Source of the DNA: Prevotella sp.
GTDB taxonomy: Bacteria; Bacteroidota; Bacteroidia; Bacteroidales; Bacteroidaceae
Assembly (NCBI GenBank): GCA_017623155.1
Contig: JAGAPR010000004.1
Span: 178,887 to 242,886, forward strand
Direction: 5' to 3'
Length of the DNA: 64,000 bases
In this document: piece by piece, positions 42,197 through 50,364 of the stretch
Numbering within the stretch: position 1 is the stretch's first letter
Layout: every line of letters begins with the position of its first letter
Program-made: the position numbers and the translations under genes
The notes under the pieces: generated by a model
Told to the model about the DNA's origin: nothing
The model's input: only the letters and a program-made list of their open reading frames with translations
The model's database searches: none

Positions 42197-43381
42197 ATGA
42201 TAACGAGAATAATAATACCGTTGTTGGTAATGATTTTATTGCCCGACGCATACATATATATGCGTCATATACGCGCCAAGGCGCGCTTGTCGTTGCGCTT
42301 GTTGTGGTGGTTGCCGTCGTTGCTGCTTGCCATTTTTACCGTCGGCATCGGCTGTTCGCGTGATTTTGCTCCGAAAGACAATACCATACTAAACTCATAT
42401 CTTTTTCTTTTCGGACTTTTTGTTGTGCCGAAATTGGTTTTCGCCATATTCTCATTGGTGGGACATGGGGTGAAAATAGTTTTCCATACGCGCCGCAATT
42501 ATGGAGCCTTTGCCGGTGGCACTCTTGCTGTCTGCTGCCTGTATGTATTGTTTTATGGCATCTTTATCGGTTTCGGAAAGCTCGATGTACGTCACGAAGA
42601 CTACTATTCAGAAACACTGCCGGCATTGTTTGACGGTTATCGTATAGTGCATTTTTCAGATGCGCATGTGGGTACTTACGGCCGCTCGTATGCCAAAATG
42701 CTGAGTCGTGCGGTTGACAGCATGAATGCGCAACATCCGGATTTGATTGTGTTCACGGGCGATTTGCAGAATATGCGTCCCGACGAGATACGTCCGCATG
42801 TATCTGTTCTCGGTCGGTTGAAAGCCTCTGATGGGGTCTTTTCCGTGTTGGGAAATCATGATTATGCCGATTATATATCTGCTTCTGCCGATGTCAAAGC
42901 TGCCAACGAGCGTGAAACGGTACTGTTGCAAGGCTGTATGGGGTGGACATTGCTCAGAAACGAGAATAGGGTGATACGTCGCGGAGCCGACAGCATTGTC
43001 ATTTCAGGAATGGAAAACGATGGCGACGGCCGTCTCTATTCGAGGCGGGGAAATATCTGCAAGACTCTTGCCGGAGTGTCAGACAGTGCTTTTGTCGTGA
43101 TGCTTGAGCACGATCCCACATCGTGGCGCAACCGTATTTTGCCGTATTCCAATGCCGCCCTGACGCTCTGCGGGCACACTCATGCCATGCAGTTTGAACT
43201 GTTTGGCTGGTCGCCGGTGGCATTCAAATATTCGGAGTGGGGCGGAATGTATCACGAAGGGTCCCGTGCCGTCAACGTAAGTACCGGTCTTGGTGGTTTC
43301 ATACCGTTCCGTTTCGGGGTGCCGGGCGAGATTGTTGTCATCACATTACATAGAGGAACAAAACCAATTATATCAAAATAA
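42197..43381 (+). CDS. Membrane-anchored metallophosphoesterase
   Basis: In this 394-aa protein four N-terminal hydrophobic segments (residues 1-135) precede a calcineurin-like phosphoesterase with FSDAHVG, VFTGDLQNM, VLGNHDYADY and CGHTHAMQ. The domain is probably periplasmic. Related proteins (YkuE, LpxH-like) act on phospholipid or nucleotide phosphates, but the substrate cannot be told. The stop is 7 bp before the plsC ATG. Confidence 0.88.
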   Translation: MITRIIIPLLVMILLPDAYIYMRHIRAKARLSLRLLWWLPSLLLAIFTVGIGCSRDFAPKDNTILNSYLFLFGLFVVPKLVFAIFSLVGHGVKIVFHTRRNYGAFAGGTLAVCCLYVLFYGIFIGFGKLDVRHEDYYSETLPALFDGYRIVHFSDAHVGTYGRSYAKMLSRAVDSMNAQHPDLIVFTGDLQNMRPDEIRPHVSVLGRLKASDGVFSVLGNHDYADYISASADVKAANERETVLLQGCMGWTLLRNENRVIRRGADSIVISGMENDGDGRLYSRRGNICKTLAGVSDSAFVVMLEHDPTSWRNRILPYSNAALTLCGHTHAMQFELFGWSPVAFKYSEWGGMYHEGSRAVNVSTGLGGFIPFRFGVPGEIVVITLHRGTKPIISK

Positions 43382-43388
43382 CACAGAG

Positions 43389-44114
43389 ATGAAATATTTA
43401 TATCGTGTTTTTCAGTTGTTTGTATCAATACCGATCGCACTTGCCTCGACTGTCATGACATCTGTAATTGTCATCGTGGGATGCACCATTGGCAATGGAC
43501 ATTTTTGGGGATACTATCCCGGGAAATGGTGGTCAAAACTCATGATACGCATATTCCTGCTACCGGTAACGGTGGAAGGGCGTGAAAACATAGAGCCGGG
43601 ACAGTCGTATGTATTTGTGTCAAACCATCAGGGAGCATTTGACATATTTCTGATTTACGGTTATCTCGGACGTAATTTCAAGTGGATGATGAAACGAGAA
43701 CTGGCCAAACTGCCTTTTGTGGGCTATGCCTGCCGTAAAGCCCGTTTTATTTTTGTGGACAAACGCAATGCCGGTAAAGTGCGCGAGACGTATGAAATGG
43801 CACGCGACACGCTTAAAAGCGGCATGAGCCTTGTTGTGTTTCCGGAGGGTGCACGCACGTATACCGGCCAAATGCGAGACTTCAAGAAAGGCGCATTTGC
43901 GCTTGCCGACGAATTGCAACTGCCTATTGTGCCGTTGACAATCAACGGCTCGTTTCGTGTGATGCCCCGGATGAGAGATTGGCATTGGGTGGTGTGGAGC
44001 CCGTTGCGCCTCACAATTCACCAACCTATATACCCTGTGGGTAAGGGAATTGAGAATGTCTTGGCTACGATGCGACAGAGCTTTGATTCGGTGGTGAGTG
44101 CTCTCAATTCGTAA
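43389..44114 (+). CDS. plsC: 1-acyl-sn-glycerol-3-phosphate acyltransferase
   Basis: The ATG at 43389 gives 241 aa; the longer frame would overlap the previous gene by 92 bp. The acyltransferase motifs are FVSNHQGAFD (NHx4D), FVDKRNAGK and VVFPEGART, with a hydrophobic N-terminal helix. The protein makes phosphatidic acid at the inner membrane. Its position after a membrane phosphoesterase suggests a lipid-metabolism pair. Confidence 0.88.
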   Translation: MKYLYRVFQLFVSIPIALASTVMTSVIVIVGCTIGNGHFWGYYPGKWWSKLMIRIFLLPVTVEGRENIEPGQSYVFVSNHQGAFDIFLIYGYLGRNFKWMMKRELAKLPFVGYACRKARFIFVDKRNAGKVRETYEMARDTLKSGMSLVVFPEGARTYTGQMRDFKKGAFALADELQLPIVPLTINGSFRVMPRMRDWHWVVWSPLRLTIHQPIYPVGKGIENVLATMRQSFDSVVSALNS

Positions 44115-44135
44115 TGAAGAGAATATGCAGAAGTA

Positions 44136-44172
44136 AAAAAGGCGGAAGAAACAATGTTCTTACGCCTTTTTA
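44136..44172 (+). terminator. Intrinsic terminator after plsC
   Basis: AAAAAGGCG (44136-44144) pairs with CGCCTTTTT (44163-44171), with an inner AGAA/TTCT pairing, followed by TATTATTAT. Confidence 0.8.
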
Positions 44173-44255
44173 TTATTATAATAAAGTAAAAATGAAATCC
44201 GTTCTCATATCCGCCAGCAAAAATATTTGCTGTGAAGACCGTTTGGTTTTGCTGC

Positions 44256-45005
44256 TTAATTCTTTATCCGGGGGTATTTCCTCGTCCATCCATCCCATCT
44301 GAGGCGCATGACTCCAAAGAAAGCCTCGCCGAAAATGCCGCCGCTCATCTTCGACACTCCTTCGCGCCGATTGACGAATATTACGGGAACTTCTTTTATT
44401 TTAAATCCAATCTTATAGGCTGTGAATTTCATTTCTATCTGGAAAGCGTAACCCTTGAAGCGTATTTTGTCGAGTTCTATTGTTGCAAGCACCTTGCGTT
44501 TATAGCATTTAAAGCCTGCTGTGGTGTCGTTTACTTTGAAGCCGGTGACAATTCGCACGTATTTTGAGGCGAAATAGCTCATCAGTACACGTCCGATTGG
44601 CCAGTTTACAACGTTTACTCCACTTACGTATCGCGAGCCGATGGCTACATCGTATCCATCATCGTGGCAGGCAGCATAAAGTCGTGGCAAGTCGTTCGGA
44701 TCGTGACTGAAATCGGCATCCATCTCAAAAATGTAGTCATATCCGTGTTCCAGTGCCCATTTAAAACCGGTGATGTATGCCGTTCCGAGGCCCAATTTAC
44801 CGCTTCGCTCTATTATGAACAGCCTGTCGGCGAATTCGGAGCCTATCATCCTATGTACAATTGCGGCCGTGCCGTCGGGTGAGCCGTCATCGATTACGAG
44901 TATGTGAAAGCACTTGTCAAGCGCAAAAACGGCGCGGACAATTTTCTCGATGTTCTCTTTCTCATTGTATGTGGGTATTATTACAATACTGTCGCTACTG
45001 TTCAT
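44256..45005 (-). CDS. Polyprenol-phosphate mannosyltransferase-like glycosyltransferase (GT2, DPM1-like)
   Basis: The ATG at 45005 gives 249 aa starting MNSSDSIVIIPTYNEKENIE. GT2 motifs are VIDDGSPDGT, LGLGTAYITGFKWAL, EMDADFSHDP (metal site DAD) and VAIGSRYVSGV, and the C-terminus has REGVSKMSGGIFGEA. This is the soluble DPM1-type enzyme that charges undecaprenyl phosphate with a sugar from a nucleotide donor, used for protein O-glycosylation or glycan modification in Bacteroidetes. TATCTTTG at 45058 is its likely promoter. Confidence 0.88.
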   Translation of the reverse strand: MNSSDSIVIIPTYNEKENIEKIVRAVFALDKCFHILVIDDGSPDGTAAIVHRMIGSEFADRLFIIERSGKLGLGTAYITGFKWALEHGYDYIFEMDADFSHDPNDLPRLYAACHDDGYDVAIGSRYVSGVNVVNWPIGRVLMSYFASKYVRIVTGFKVNDTTAGFKCYKRKVLATIELDKIRFKGYAFQIEMKFTAYKIGFKIKEVPVIFVNRREGVSKMSGGIFGEAFFGVMRLRWDGWTRKYPRIKN

Positions 45006-45057
45006 GATGCTTTCTTTTATTGATTTTGTGATTTTGTCGAACCACATCTATTTTATG

Positions 45058-45065
45058 CAAAGATA
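45058..45065 (-). promoter_or_regulatory. Putative -7 box (TATCTTTG) of the GT2 gene
   Basis: The minus strand reads TATCTTTG, 53 bp upstream of the ATG at 45005. Confidence 0.5.
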
Positions 45066-45167
45066 ATGCAAAGCCGCTTAACAGCCAAAGAATAATTGCC
45101 TTATTCTGCTTTATTTATTTAAATTTTGCAGTCGACACAACACCTTGCATAATATTTTTCTATTCTG

Positions 45168-46565
45168 TCACTTCCCGATGCAGAAATTAGAAAATATTGA
45201 TTCCAATGTATCTTCCGTTCTTATAGCATCACCGATGATTTCGTTCAGGCAATGAATGCATTGGCGCAGGTCTTCGCTTAGTAAGTCGCTGCCGATGTTT
45301 TGTTTGATGCCATTTATCAGATTGGTCATATTTTGATGAGCAGAGAACAAGGCATTATAATGGCGTATGCTTGTTACAATGACATCATTTTCTTTTATTT
45401 CCGGGATGTTTGCGGCATCATATATTATGGATTTTAGCTCCGATATGTTTGTTCCTTGCTTTGCGCTTATGTCAATTATGGAACTGTTGTTTATTGAAAA
45501 AAGTTCTGTTTTTTCTTTTAGGGTCGCAATCTGTTGCTCGACATCTTTTATGGTGTCTGTCTTGTTCAGTGCGATGATTGTTCTTTTCCCTCCCATTTTG
45601 GGCTTAATGTCGATTATATCATTGTCGGAGGGGGTGTTATCCGTCACCCAGATGATTATCGAAGCTTCTTCGATTTTTTTGAAAGTTCGTTCTATTCCGA
45701 GACTTTCAATCTCATCTGTTGTCTTTCTTATTCCGGCAGTATCAATAAATCTGAATGTCACTCCGTTGATATCCATTGTGTCTTCGATAACGTCTCGTGT
45801 CGTTCCGTGAATGTTGCTGACAATGGCTTTGTCGTCTTCCAGCAATTGATTTAGCAGAGTGCTTTTGCCAACATTCGTTTTTCCGATAATGGCAACAGGG
45901 ATACCGCGTTTTATCGCTTGCCCTGTTTTGAACGACTTTAACAGATACGATATCCGTTCTTCTATTTTTTCGGCGAGGCTTAGCAGTTCGTCGTAGTTGG
46001 CAAATTCCAATTCTTCGTGATCGCTGAAATCGAGTCCGAGTTCTATCAGCGATGTAATGTGTATTAGTTGTTGCCGTAACGATTGCAGTTCGACGGAGAA
46101 TTTTCCCCGTAGTTGGTTTATGGCCATTTTGTGTGTGGCCTTATTTGTCGACGCGATAAGGTCTGCTACAGCTTCCGCCTGACTCAGATCCATTTTCCCG
46201 TTCATGAAAGCCCGCAGAGTGTATTCGCCCGGCGTGGCCTGTCTGCATCCCGATTCTATTAGGAGGTTCAGTATCCTGTTGGCAATGTAAGTGGAATTGT
46301 GGAATGATATTTCGGTGCTGTTTTCGCCGGTATAAGAATGGGGGGCATGAAAGATACTTACCAAAACCTCGTCTATTACTTCCGTTTTATCGTATATTTT
46401 CCCGTAGGCCAGTGTATACGGATTGCGGTTTTTCAACGGGATGTTATCTTTGGGTGCAAAGATTTTGTCGGTGATATTGATGGCGTCTATTCCGGAAACT
46501 CTTATTATTCCCAGCGCTCCACCTTGTGCTGTGGCTATTGCGCAAATAGTGCTTTCTGCTTCCAT
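45168..46565 (-). CDS. mnmE: tRNA modification GTPase MnmE
   Basis: This 465-aa protein has the N-terminal folate-binding domain (STICAIATAQGGALGIIRVS, then PGEYTLRAFMNGKMDLSQAE), the inserted G domain (IIGKTNVGKSTLLN, GTTRDVIEDT, FIDTAGIR, LNKTDT) and the C-terminal FCIGK with the catalytic Cys. With MnmG it installs the cmnm5 group on wobble uridines of tRNA. Length and motifs are complete. Confidence 0.97.
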   Translation of the reverse strand: MEAESTICAIATAQGGALGIIRVSGIDAINITDKIFAPKDNIPLKNRNPYTLAYGKIYDKTEVIDEVLVSIFHAPHSYTGENSTEISFHNSTYIANRILNLLIESGCRQATPGEYTLRAFMNGKMDLSQAEAVADLIASTNKATHKMAINQLRGKFSVELQSLRQQLIHITSLIELGLDFSDHEELEFANYDELLSLAEKIEERISYLLKSFKTGQAIKRGIPVAIIGKTNVGKSTLLNQLLEDDKAIVSNIHGTTRDVIEDTMDINGVTFRFIDTAGIRKTTDEIESLGIERTFKKIEEASIIIWVTDNTPSDNDIIDIKPKMGGKRTIIALNKTDTIKDVEQQIATLKEKTELFSINNSSIIDISAKQGTNISELKSIIYDAANIPEIKENDVIVTSIRHYNALFSAHQNMTNLINGIKQNIGSDLLSEDLRQCIHCLNEIIGDAIRTEDTLESIFSNFCIGK

Positions 46566-46596
46566 TCTTGTTTTTTGTCACTAACTGTAAATGCTT

Positions 46597-47469
46597 TCAG
46601 ATACGTTCAAGTACTGTTTTAATGAGATTGTCTATACTGTTCTTATATGTGGAGTTTGCTTCTTTTGCTCTTCTGTTTGCTATAACCATGCAGCAGGTCA
46701 TGGCCTTGTGTCCCATGAGGGCGGCTAATCCTGCCAAAGCAGAACTTTCCATCTCGAAGTTTGTTATCCGATACCCGTTGTGTTCAAAGCTCTCCACTTT
46801 CTTGTTCTGCTCCGGGTCTGCGAGAGGTATGCGCAGTTCTCGTCCTTGCGGTCCGAAAAATCCTCCGCATGCTATTGTCACGCCCCGTACCATATCGTTG
46901 CCCGCAATTCTCTCTATGAGTTCTTTGTCGCCGTCTATCACGTATGGAGAGCCGAGTAGTGGGTTCCAGTTCATGTGTTTTTTGAATTGTTCCTCAAACT
47001 CAATGTCGCAAACATCGTTACGTCCGGCGTAGAAATTCAGCAGTCCGTCAAATCCGATACTCTTTTCCGTGGCGATGAAAGTTCCTATCGGCGTATACGG
47101 TTGCAGTCCGCCGCACGTACCTATGCGAACGAACGACAATTCTCTGTGTGTGTCTTTTTCCGTGCGTGTGTTGAAATCGATGTTGGCCAGTGCGTCGATT
47201 TCATTTATCACAATATCGATATTGTCGCATCCGATGCCCGTGCTTTGCACCGTAATTCGTTTTCCGTTGAATGTTCCCGTGACGGTGCGGAATTCTCTGT
47301 TTCCCGTTTCGCATTCTCTTTCATCGAAGTGTGATGCGACCAATTCCACGCGTCCCGGGTCTCCAACGAGTATAACCTTGTCTGCGAGTTGTTCAGGTTT
47401 CAGGTGCAAGTGGAATATACTCCCGTCTTGATTGATAATCAGTTCTGATTCTGCAAAATACTTTTTCAT
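46597..47469 (-). CDS. Nucleoside phosphorylase (uridine phosphorylase type)
   Basis: This 290-aa protein has ILVGDPGRVELVASHFDE (phosphate site GDPxR), IGTCGGLQPYTPIGTFIATE and NFEMESSALAGLAALMGHKA (substrate-binding EMES). It cleaves nucleosides with phosphate to give ribose 1-phosphate; the NP-I family fits, and uridine is the likeliest substrate. It overlaps the end of the upstream PD40-like gene by 4 bp (ATGA). Confidence 0.88.
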   Translation of the reverse strand: MKKYFAESELIINQDGSIFHLHLKPEQLADKVILVGDPGRVELVASHFDERECETGNREFRTVTGTFNGKRITVQSTGIGCDNIDIVINEIDALANIDFNTRTEKDTHRELSFVRIGTCGGLQPYTPIGTFIATEKSIGFDGLLNFYAGRNDVCDIEFEEQFKKHMNWNPLLGSPYVIDGDKELIERIAGNDMVRGVTIACGGFFGPQGRELRIPLADPEQNKKVESFEHNGYRITNFEMESSALAGLAALMGHKAMTCCMVIANRRAKEANSTYKNSIDNLIKTVLERI

Positions 47470-48632
47470 GATTTGTTATGGTTTAAAAGGTTGTTTTCTG
47501 TGTTTCTAATCTCTTTTTCAATCTTTTTTATATTCATTTCAAGTGCTTCGTATTGTTGTTCGCTTTTCAGTATTTCGCTTTTCAATATCGTTTTTTCTTG
47601 CGGATTAGCCGTGGCATAATAAGCCCGTGCTTTTTCGAGAGTTTTTTCGATATTCGCCAGCTGTTCTTTCTGTTCCGTCAACAGCTTGTATTTGTTTATG
47701 TTGTCTTTGGAGCGGAAATCCGTGATTTTATCATATACAGTGTTGTCGTTAATTACGAAGCGCATACCTGCTTTTCCTTTTTGCGTTCCTTTTTTCTTTA
47801 TGGATGCCAGTCGGTTCAATGCTTTCTTTCTTTCCGTGCCGTCTTTCCATGTATTTGATATTTTGGATATGTTGGCAAATCCTTTCAGTTCTTCCGTCGA
47901 GAATTTTTCAGCGGGATAAGTTTGGCGTGTTTCGGATGGGATGAATATATATATGCACACTTTGCCGTTTGTCTGGTTCCTGTCTGTTACAAACCATCCG
48001 ATATTGTTCAATTCATCTATGGCAAACATATAGTCGTTTGCTTCCGAATTAAACGGCATGCCGATGTTCTCTGGCTCGAGAAAAACGCCCTCGTCAGAGT
48101 CAAATCTCGTGGCGAAAATATCCCAACCACCGATACTCTCTTCTCCTTTTGCCGAAAAATACAGAGTCGTTCCGTCGGCCATTATAAAAGGGTAGTTGAG
48201 CTGTTCCAATGCTTTTTCCTTGTACAGTCCTTTTAGCGGAGTCGGCTCTGTCCAGTTGCCGTCCAATTTGTCGCATGTATATAATTTCATGTCTCCCTGA
48301 TCTTCTTCGATGGAAAAATAGCATTTGTTTTCCATCTCATTGACGTGTACGAACGAATTTGGTTGCGAATCGGAACCTTTAAAGAACTCATCGTATGTAT
48401 ACAGGCTTCCCACTTCGGGGCTTAGCTTGTATTTGCTTAGAAAAATATCCTTATCGATGACAATACTGTCAATGAATATGATGTCTTGTGTAGATACAAT
48501 CATGCGCTCTATTCTCGGGTCGGTGCCTGTTTTCGTTTTCGAAGCGGATTTTGCACGTTTCGAGTTAGGCTGTGCCGATATGCAAAACGGTATTGCCAAC
48601 AGTATGGTAAGCAGAATAATACTTTTCTTCAT
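47466..48632 (-). CDS. Secreted beta-propeller (PD40-like) protein with C-terminal coiled coil
   Basis: The ATG at 48632 gives 388 aa starting MKKSIILLTILLAIPFCISA, a signal peptide. Repeated motifs such as YPFIMADGTTLYFSAKGEES and GWDIFATRFDSDEGVFLEPE (followed by NIGMPFNSEANDYMFAIDE) are WD40-like PD40 units of the kind in type IX secretion and Pal/TolB-like proteins. The C-terminal quarter (EQLANIEKTLEKARAYYATA) is a coiled coil. Cell-envelope location is likely; function unknown. Confidence 0.75.
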   Translation of the reverse strand: MKKSIILLTILLAIPFCISAQPNSKRAKSASKTKTGTDPRIERMIVSTQDIIFIDSIVIDKDIFLSKYKLSPEVGSLYTYDEFFKGSDSQPNSFVHVNEMENKCYFSIEEDQGDMKLYTCDKLDGNWTEPTPLKGLYKEKALEQLNYPFIMADGTTLYFSAKGEESIGGWDIFATRFDSDEGVFLEPENIGMPFNSEANDYMFAIDELNNIGWFVTDRNQTNGKVCIYIFIPSETRQTYPAEKFSTEELKGFANISKISNTWKDGTERKKALNRLASIKKKGTQKGKAGMRFVINDNTVYDKITDFRSKDNINKYKLLTEQKEQLANIEKTLEKARAYYATANPQEKTILKSEILKSEQQYEALEMNIKKIEKEIRNTENNLLNHNKS

Positions 48633-48654
48633 TTCTTTCTTTGATTTTACAAAC

Positions 48655-48662
48655 AAAGATAA
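48655..48662 (-). promoter_or_regulatory. Putative -7 box (TATCTTTG) of the PD40 protein gene
   Basis: The minus strand reads TATCTTTG, 23 bp upstream of the ATG at 48632. Confidence 0.5.
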
Positions 48663-48724
48663 TGAAAAGATTTTTATCCAGAGTTGTATTAATAATATTT
48701 AACCAGATTCGTTCGTGTTGTTTT

Positions 48725-48777
48725 ATCGCGATAGCTTCAGTGGATAGAGCAGACATCCGTCTGCCATCACTTTGTCG
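48725..48777 (+). other. tRNA-like fragment (probable tRNA remnant)
   Basis: ATAGCTTCAGTGGATAGAGC is a near-canonical tRNA D arm with preceding TA. It is followed by GCAGAC/GTCTGC, a 6-bp stem with a 4-nt loop where an anticodon arm would be, and the ends CGCGA and TCGCG can pair. There is no T arm and no proper anticodon loop, so it is not a functional tRNA. Confidence 0.35.
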
Positions 48778-48840
48778 CGTATTTAACAATTTGTCCGACT
48801 TTGGTTAAATATATGTAAATAAAATGTAATGATTTATTGT

Positions 48841-49180
48841 GTTAACGTCGCTGAGAATGCCCGTCGTCTGAAAAAAAAGTTCCGAGCTCGCAAATAAGCG
48901 AATTATGAAGCACTTTATATAAGCTGTTGTATGTCAAATGATTACGATAATTTTTGCCGTTTTTCATTGCCTTGAAGATCGTCCTGTTTTCCAATTAGGC
49001 CGTAATTGCATTCCAATTACGGCCTAATTGCACTCCCGTTAGGCCGTAAACGCAGTGCAATTACGGCCTTATTGTAAGGCGGAAATGTACGAAAAGAAGA
49101 AAAGATTAACATGAAATTGTTTACAAATATTAAATAACCGCCTTTTAGGTTAAATATTTTAAGTTAATAAAACCTACTTC
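48841..49180 (-). repeat. Dispersed intergenic repeat, copy D (core 48993-49073), inverted
   Basis: This is the inverted copy. Read on the minus strand it has GAAGTAGGTTTTATTAACTT, TTTAATATTTGTAAAC, the 81-bp core, TTCGCTTATTTGCGAGCTCG, and the tail CAGACGACGGGCATTCTC shared with copy A. One core arm differs by a base (AATTAGG). It lies between the divergent PD40 gene and the phospho-signalling operon promoter. Confidence 0.85.
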
Positions 49181-49344
49181 GTGAAAATGTTTTGTATCGA
49201 CTTTTTACTTCTCGTTTGCATATTTTTAGTTAAAAGCAAAACAGGTATGTTAAATAATAAATACCCGGGGCACAATAGCATTGTTAACACATATGTAATA
49301 TCTTTTGAATATTCTGTTGTCGTATAATTATTTATTACAGTCTT

Positions 49345-49376
49345 TTTGCTTTTATGATAAAAAAATCGTATCTTTG
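49345..49376 (+). promoter_or_regulatory. Promoter of the zinc-ribbon/kinase/AAA+ operon (TTTG-N20-TATCTTTG)
   Basis: TTTG at 49345-49348 and TATCTTTG at 49369-49376 are 20 bp apart, the best full match in the window to the Bacteroidetes primary-sigma promoter (TTTG, 19-21 bp, TAnnTTTG). It lies about 120 bp upstream of the first ATG of the operon. Confidence 0.7.
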
Positions 49377-49494
49377 CCAAATATAGTGCTACCATGAATA
49401 TGACGTAAGCGATTTGATGTAGAACTTGTCGGGTGGTTGAAACTATCTTAATTAATCTGAGAATAAAAGAAAAATTATCTAAACAGTGTTATGT

Positions 49495-50364
49495 ATGGCT
49501 GATGTCAATGTAAATGATTTGGAACGGACATTGAATGTCGAGAAGACTTTGCGTCCCGAGACGCCGGACCGACCGGCAATGAATACCGAAACTCCTCGGT
49601 ATAATTCGGCAATGAATGCAGCCGGGAGTTCGGTATGTCCTGTTTGCGGCGCATTGATAGATGCCGATGCCGATTATTGCGAGGCATGTCAGAACTATAT
49701 ACGTAAAGATGTCTGTTCGTTTTGTGGTGCCCACTTGGATGCCGCCGCATCTTTTTGCCCCGAGTGCGGCAATCCTCGCGGAGGCATAACATGCCCTTCC
49801 TGTCACAGCTTGAATAATTTTTCTTTTTGCAAGCAGTGCGGAACGCCGCTCACCGACGAGGCCCGTGCCCTGTTTGCGAGCATGCGCGAGGCATCGGATT
49901 ATAAAGAGCTGGAGCTTTTGAGCCGGCAATTGTCCGAGTTGGACAATATCATTCCCTACGACTCGGAAGATGAGGCATTGAAAGATGCCGAGACAGAGAA
50001 CCTGCGTGTAAGGGTATTGGAGTTGCTCGCGAAAGACAAAGGAATAGAAAATCCGACGATAGAGAGACATACCTCGCGGCGAATGTCGGCCGAGGAGTTG
50101 AAAGAGGCAAAGCGAAGCAGAGCAGGCATGGTGGCCAAAGCGTTGGAGCGTATGGCACTCAGACCGATGCCGTCTCCCGTAAAAGCGCGCAACTATGTTA
50201 TGGCTACGAAGCCAGTGGGCGTGAAGGTGGCATGGCAATGCAATTACAAGCACGCTCTGCACAGCAGTCCCTGCGGATGTGCCAAACCGCACCTTGGCGG
50301 GAAATGGGTTGTGCTGGGATATAACAATAACGAACAGATAAAGGATGATATAAATGATAAATGA
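49495..50364 (+). CDS. Triple zinc-ribbon protein, first gene of phospho-signalling operon
   Basis: The ATG at 49495 gives 289 aa (a GTG three codons earlier is possible). The first ~45 residues are rich in T, P, N and E. Three zinc-ribbon pairs follow: CPVCG/CEAC, CSFCG/CPECG and CPSC/CKQCG (residues ~50-120). A helical, charged middle (ELELLSRQLSELDNIIPYDS) and a basic Arg-rich part come next. The C-terminus has an unusual Cys/His/Trp-rich segment, WQCNYKHALHSSPCGCAKPH. I do not know a family for the whole protein; the zinc ribbons suggest a protein-protein or adaptor role. It overlaps the kinase gene by 11 bp. Confidence 0.8.
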   Translation: MADVNVNDLERTLNVEKTLRPETPDRPAMNTETPRYNSAMNAAGSSVCPVCGALIDADADYCEACQNYIRKDVCSFCGAHLDAAASFCPECGNPRGGITCPSCHSLNNFSFCKQCGTPLTDEARALFASMREASDYKELELLSRQLSELDNIIPYDSEDEALKDAETENLRVRVLELLAKDKGIENPTIERHTSRRMSAEELKEAKRSRAGMVAKALERMALRPMPSPVKARNYVMATKPVGVKVAWQCNYKHALHSSPCGCAKPHLGGKWVVLGYNNNEQIKDDINDK

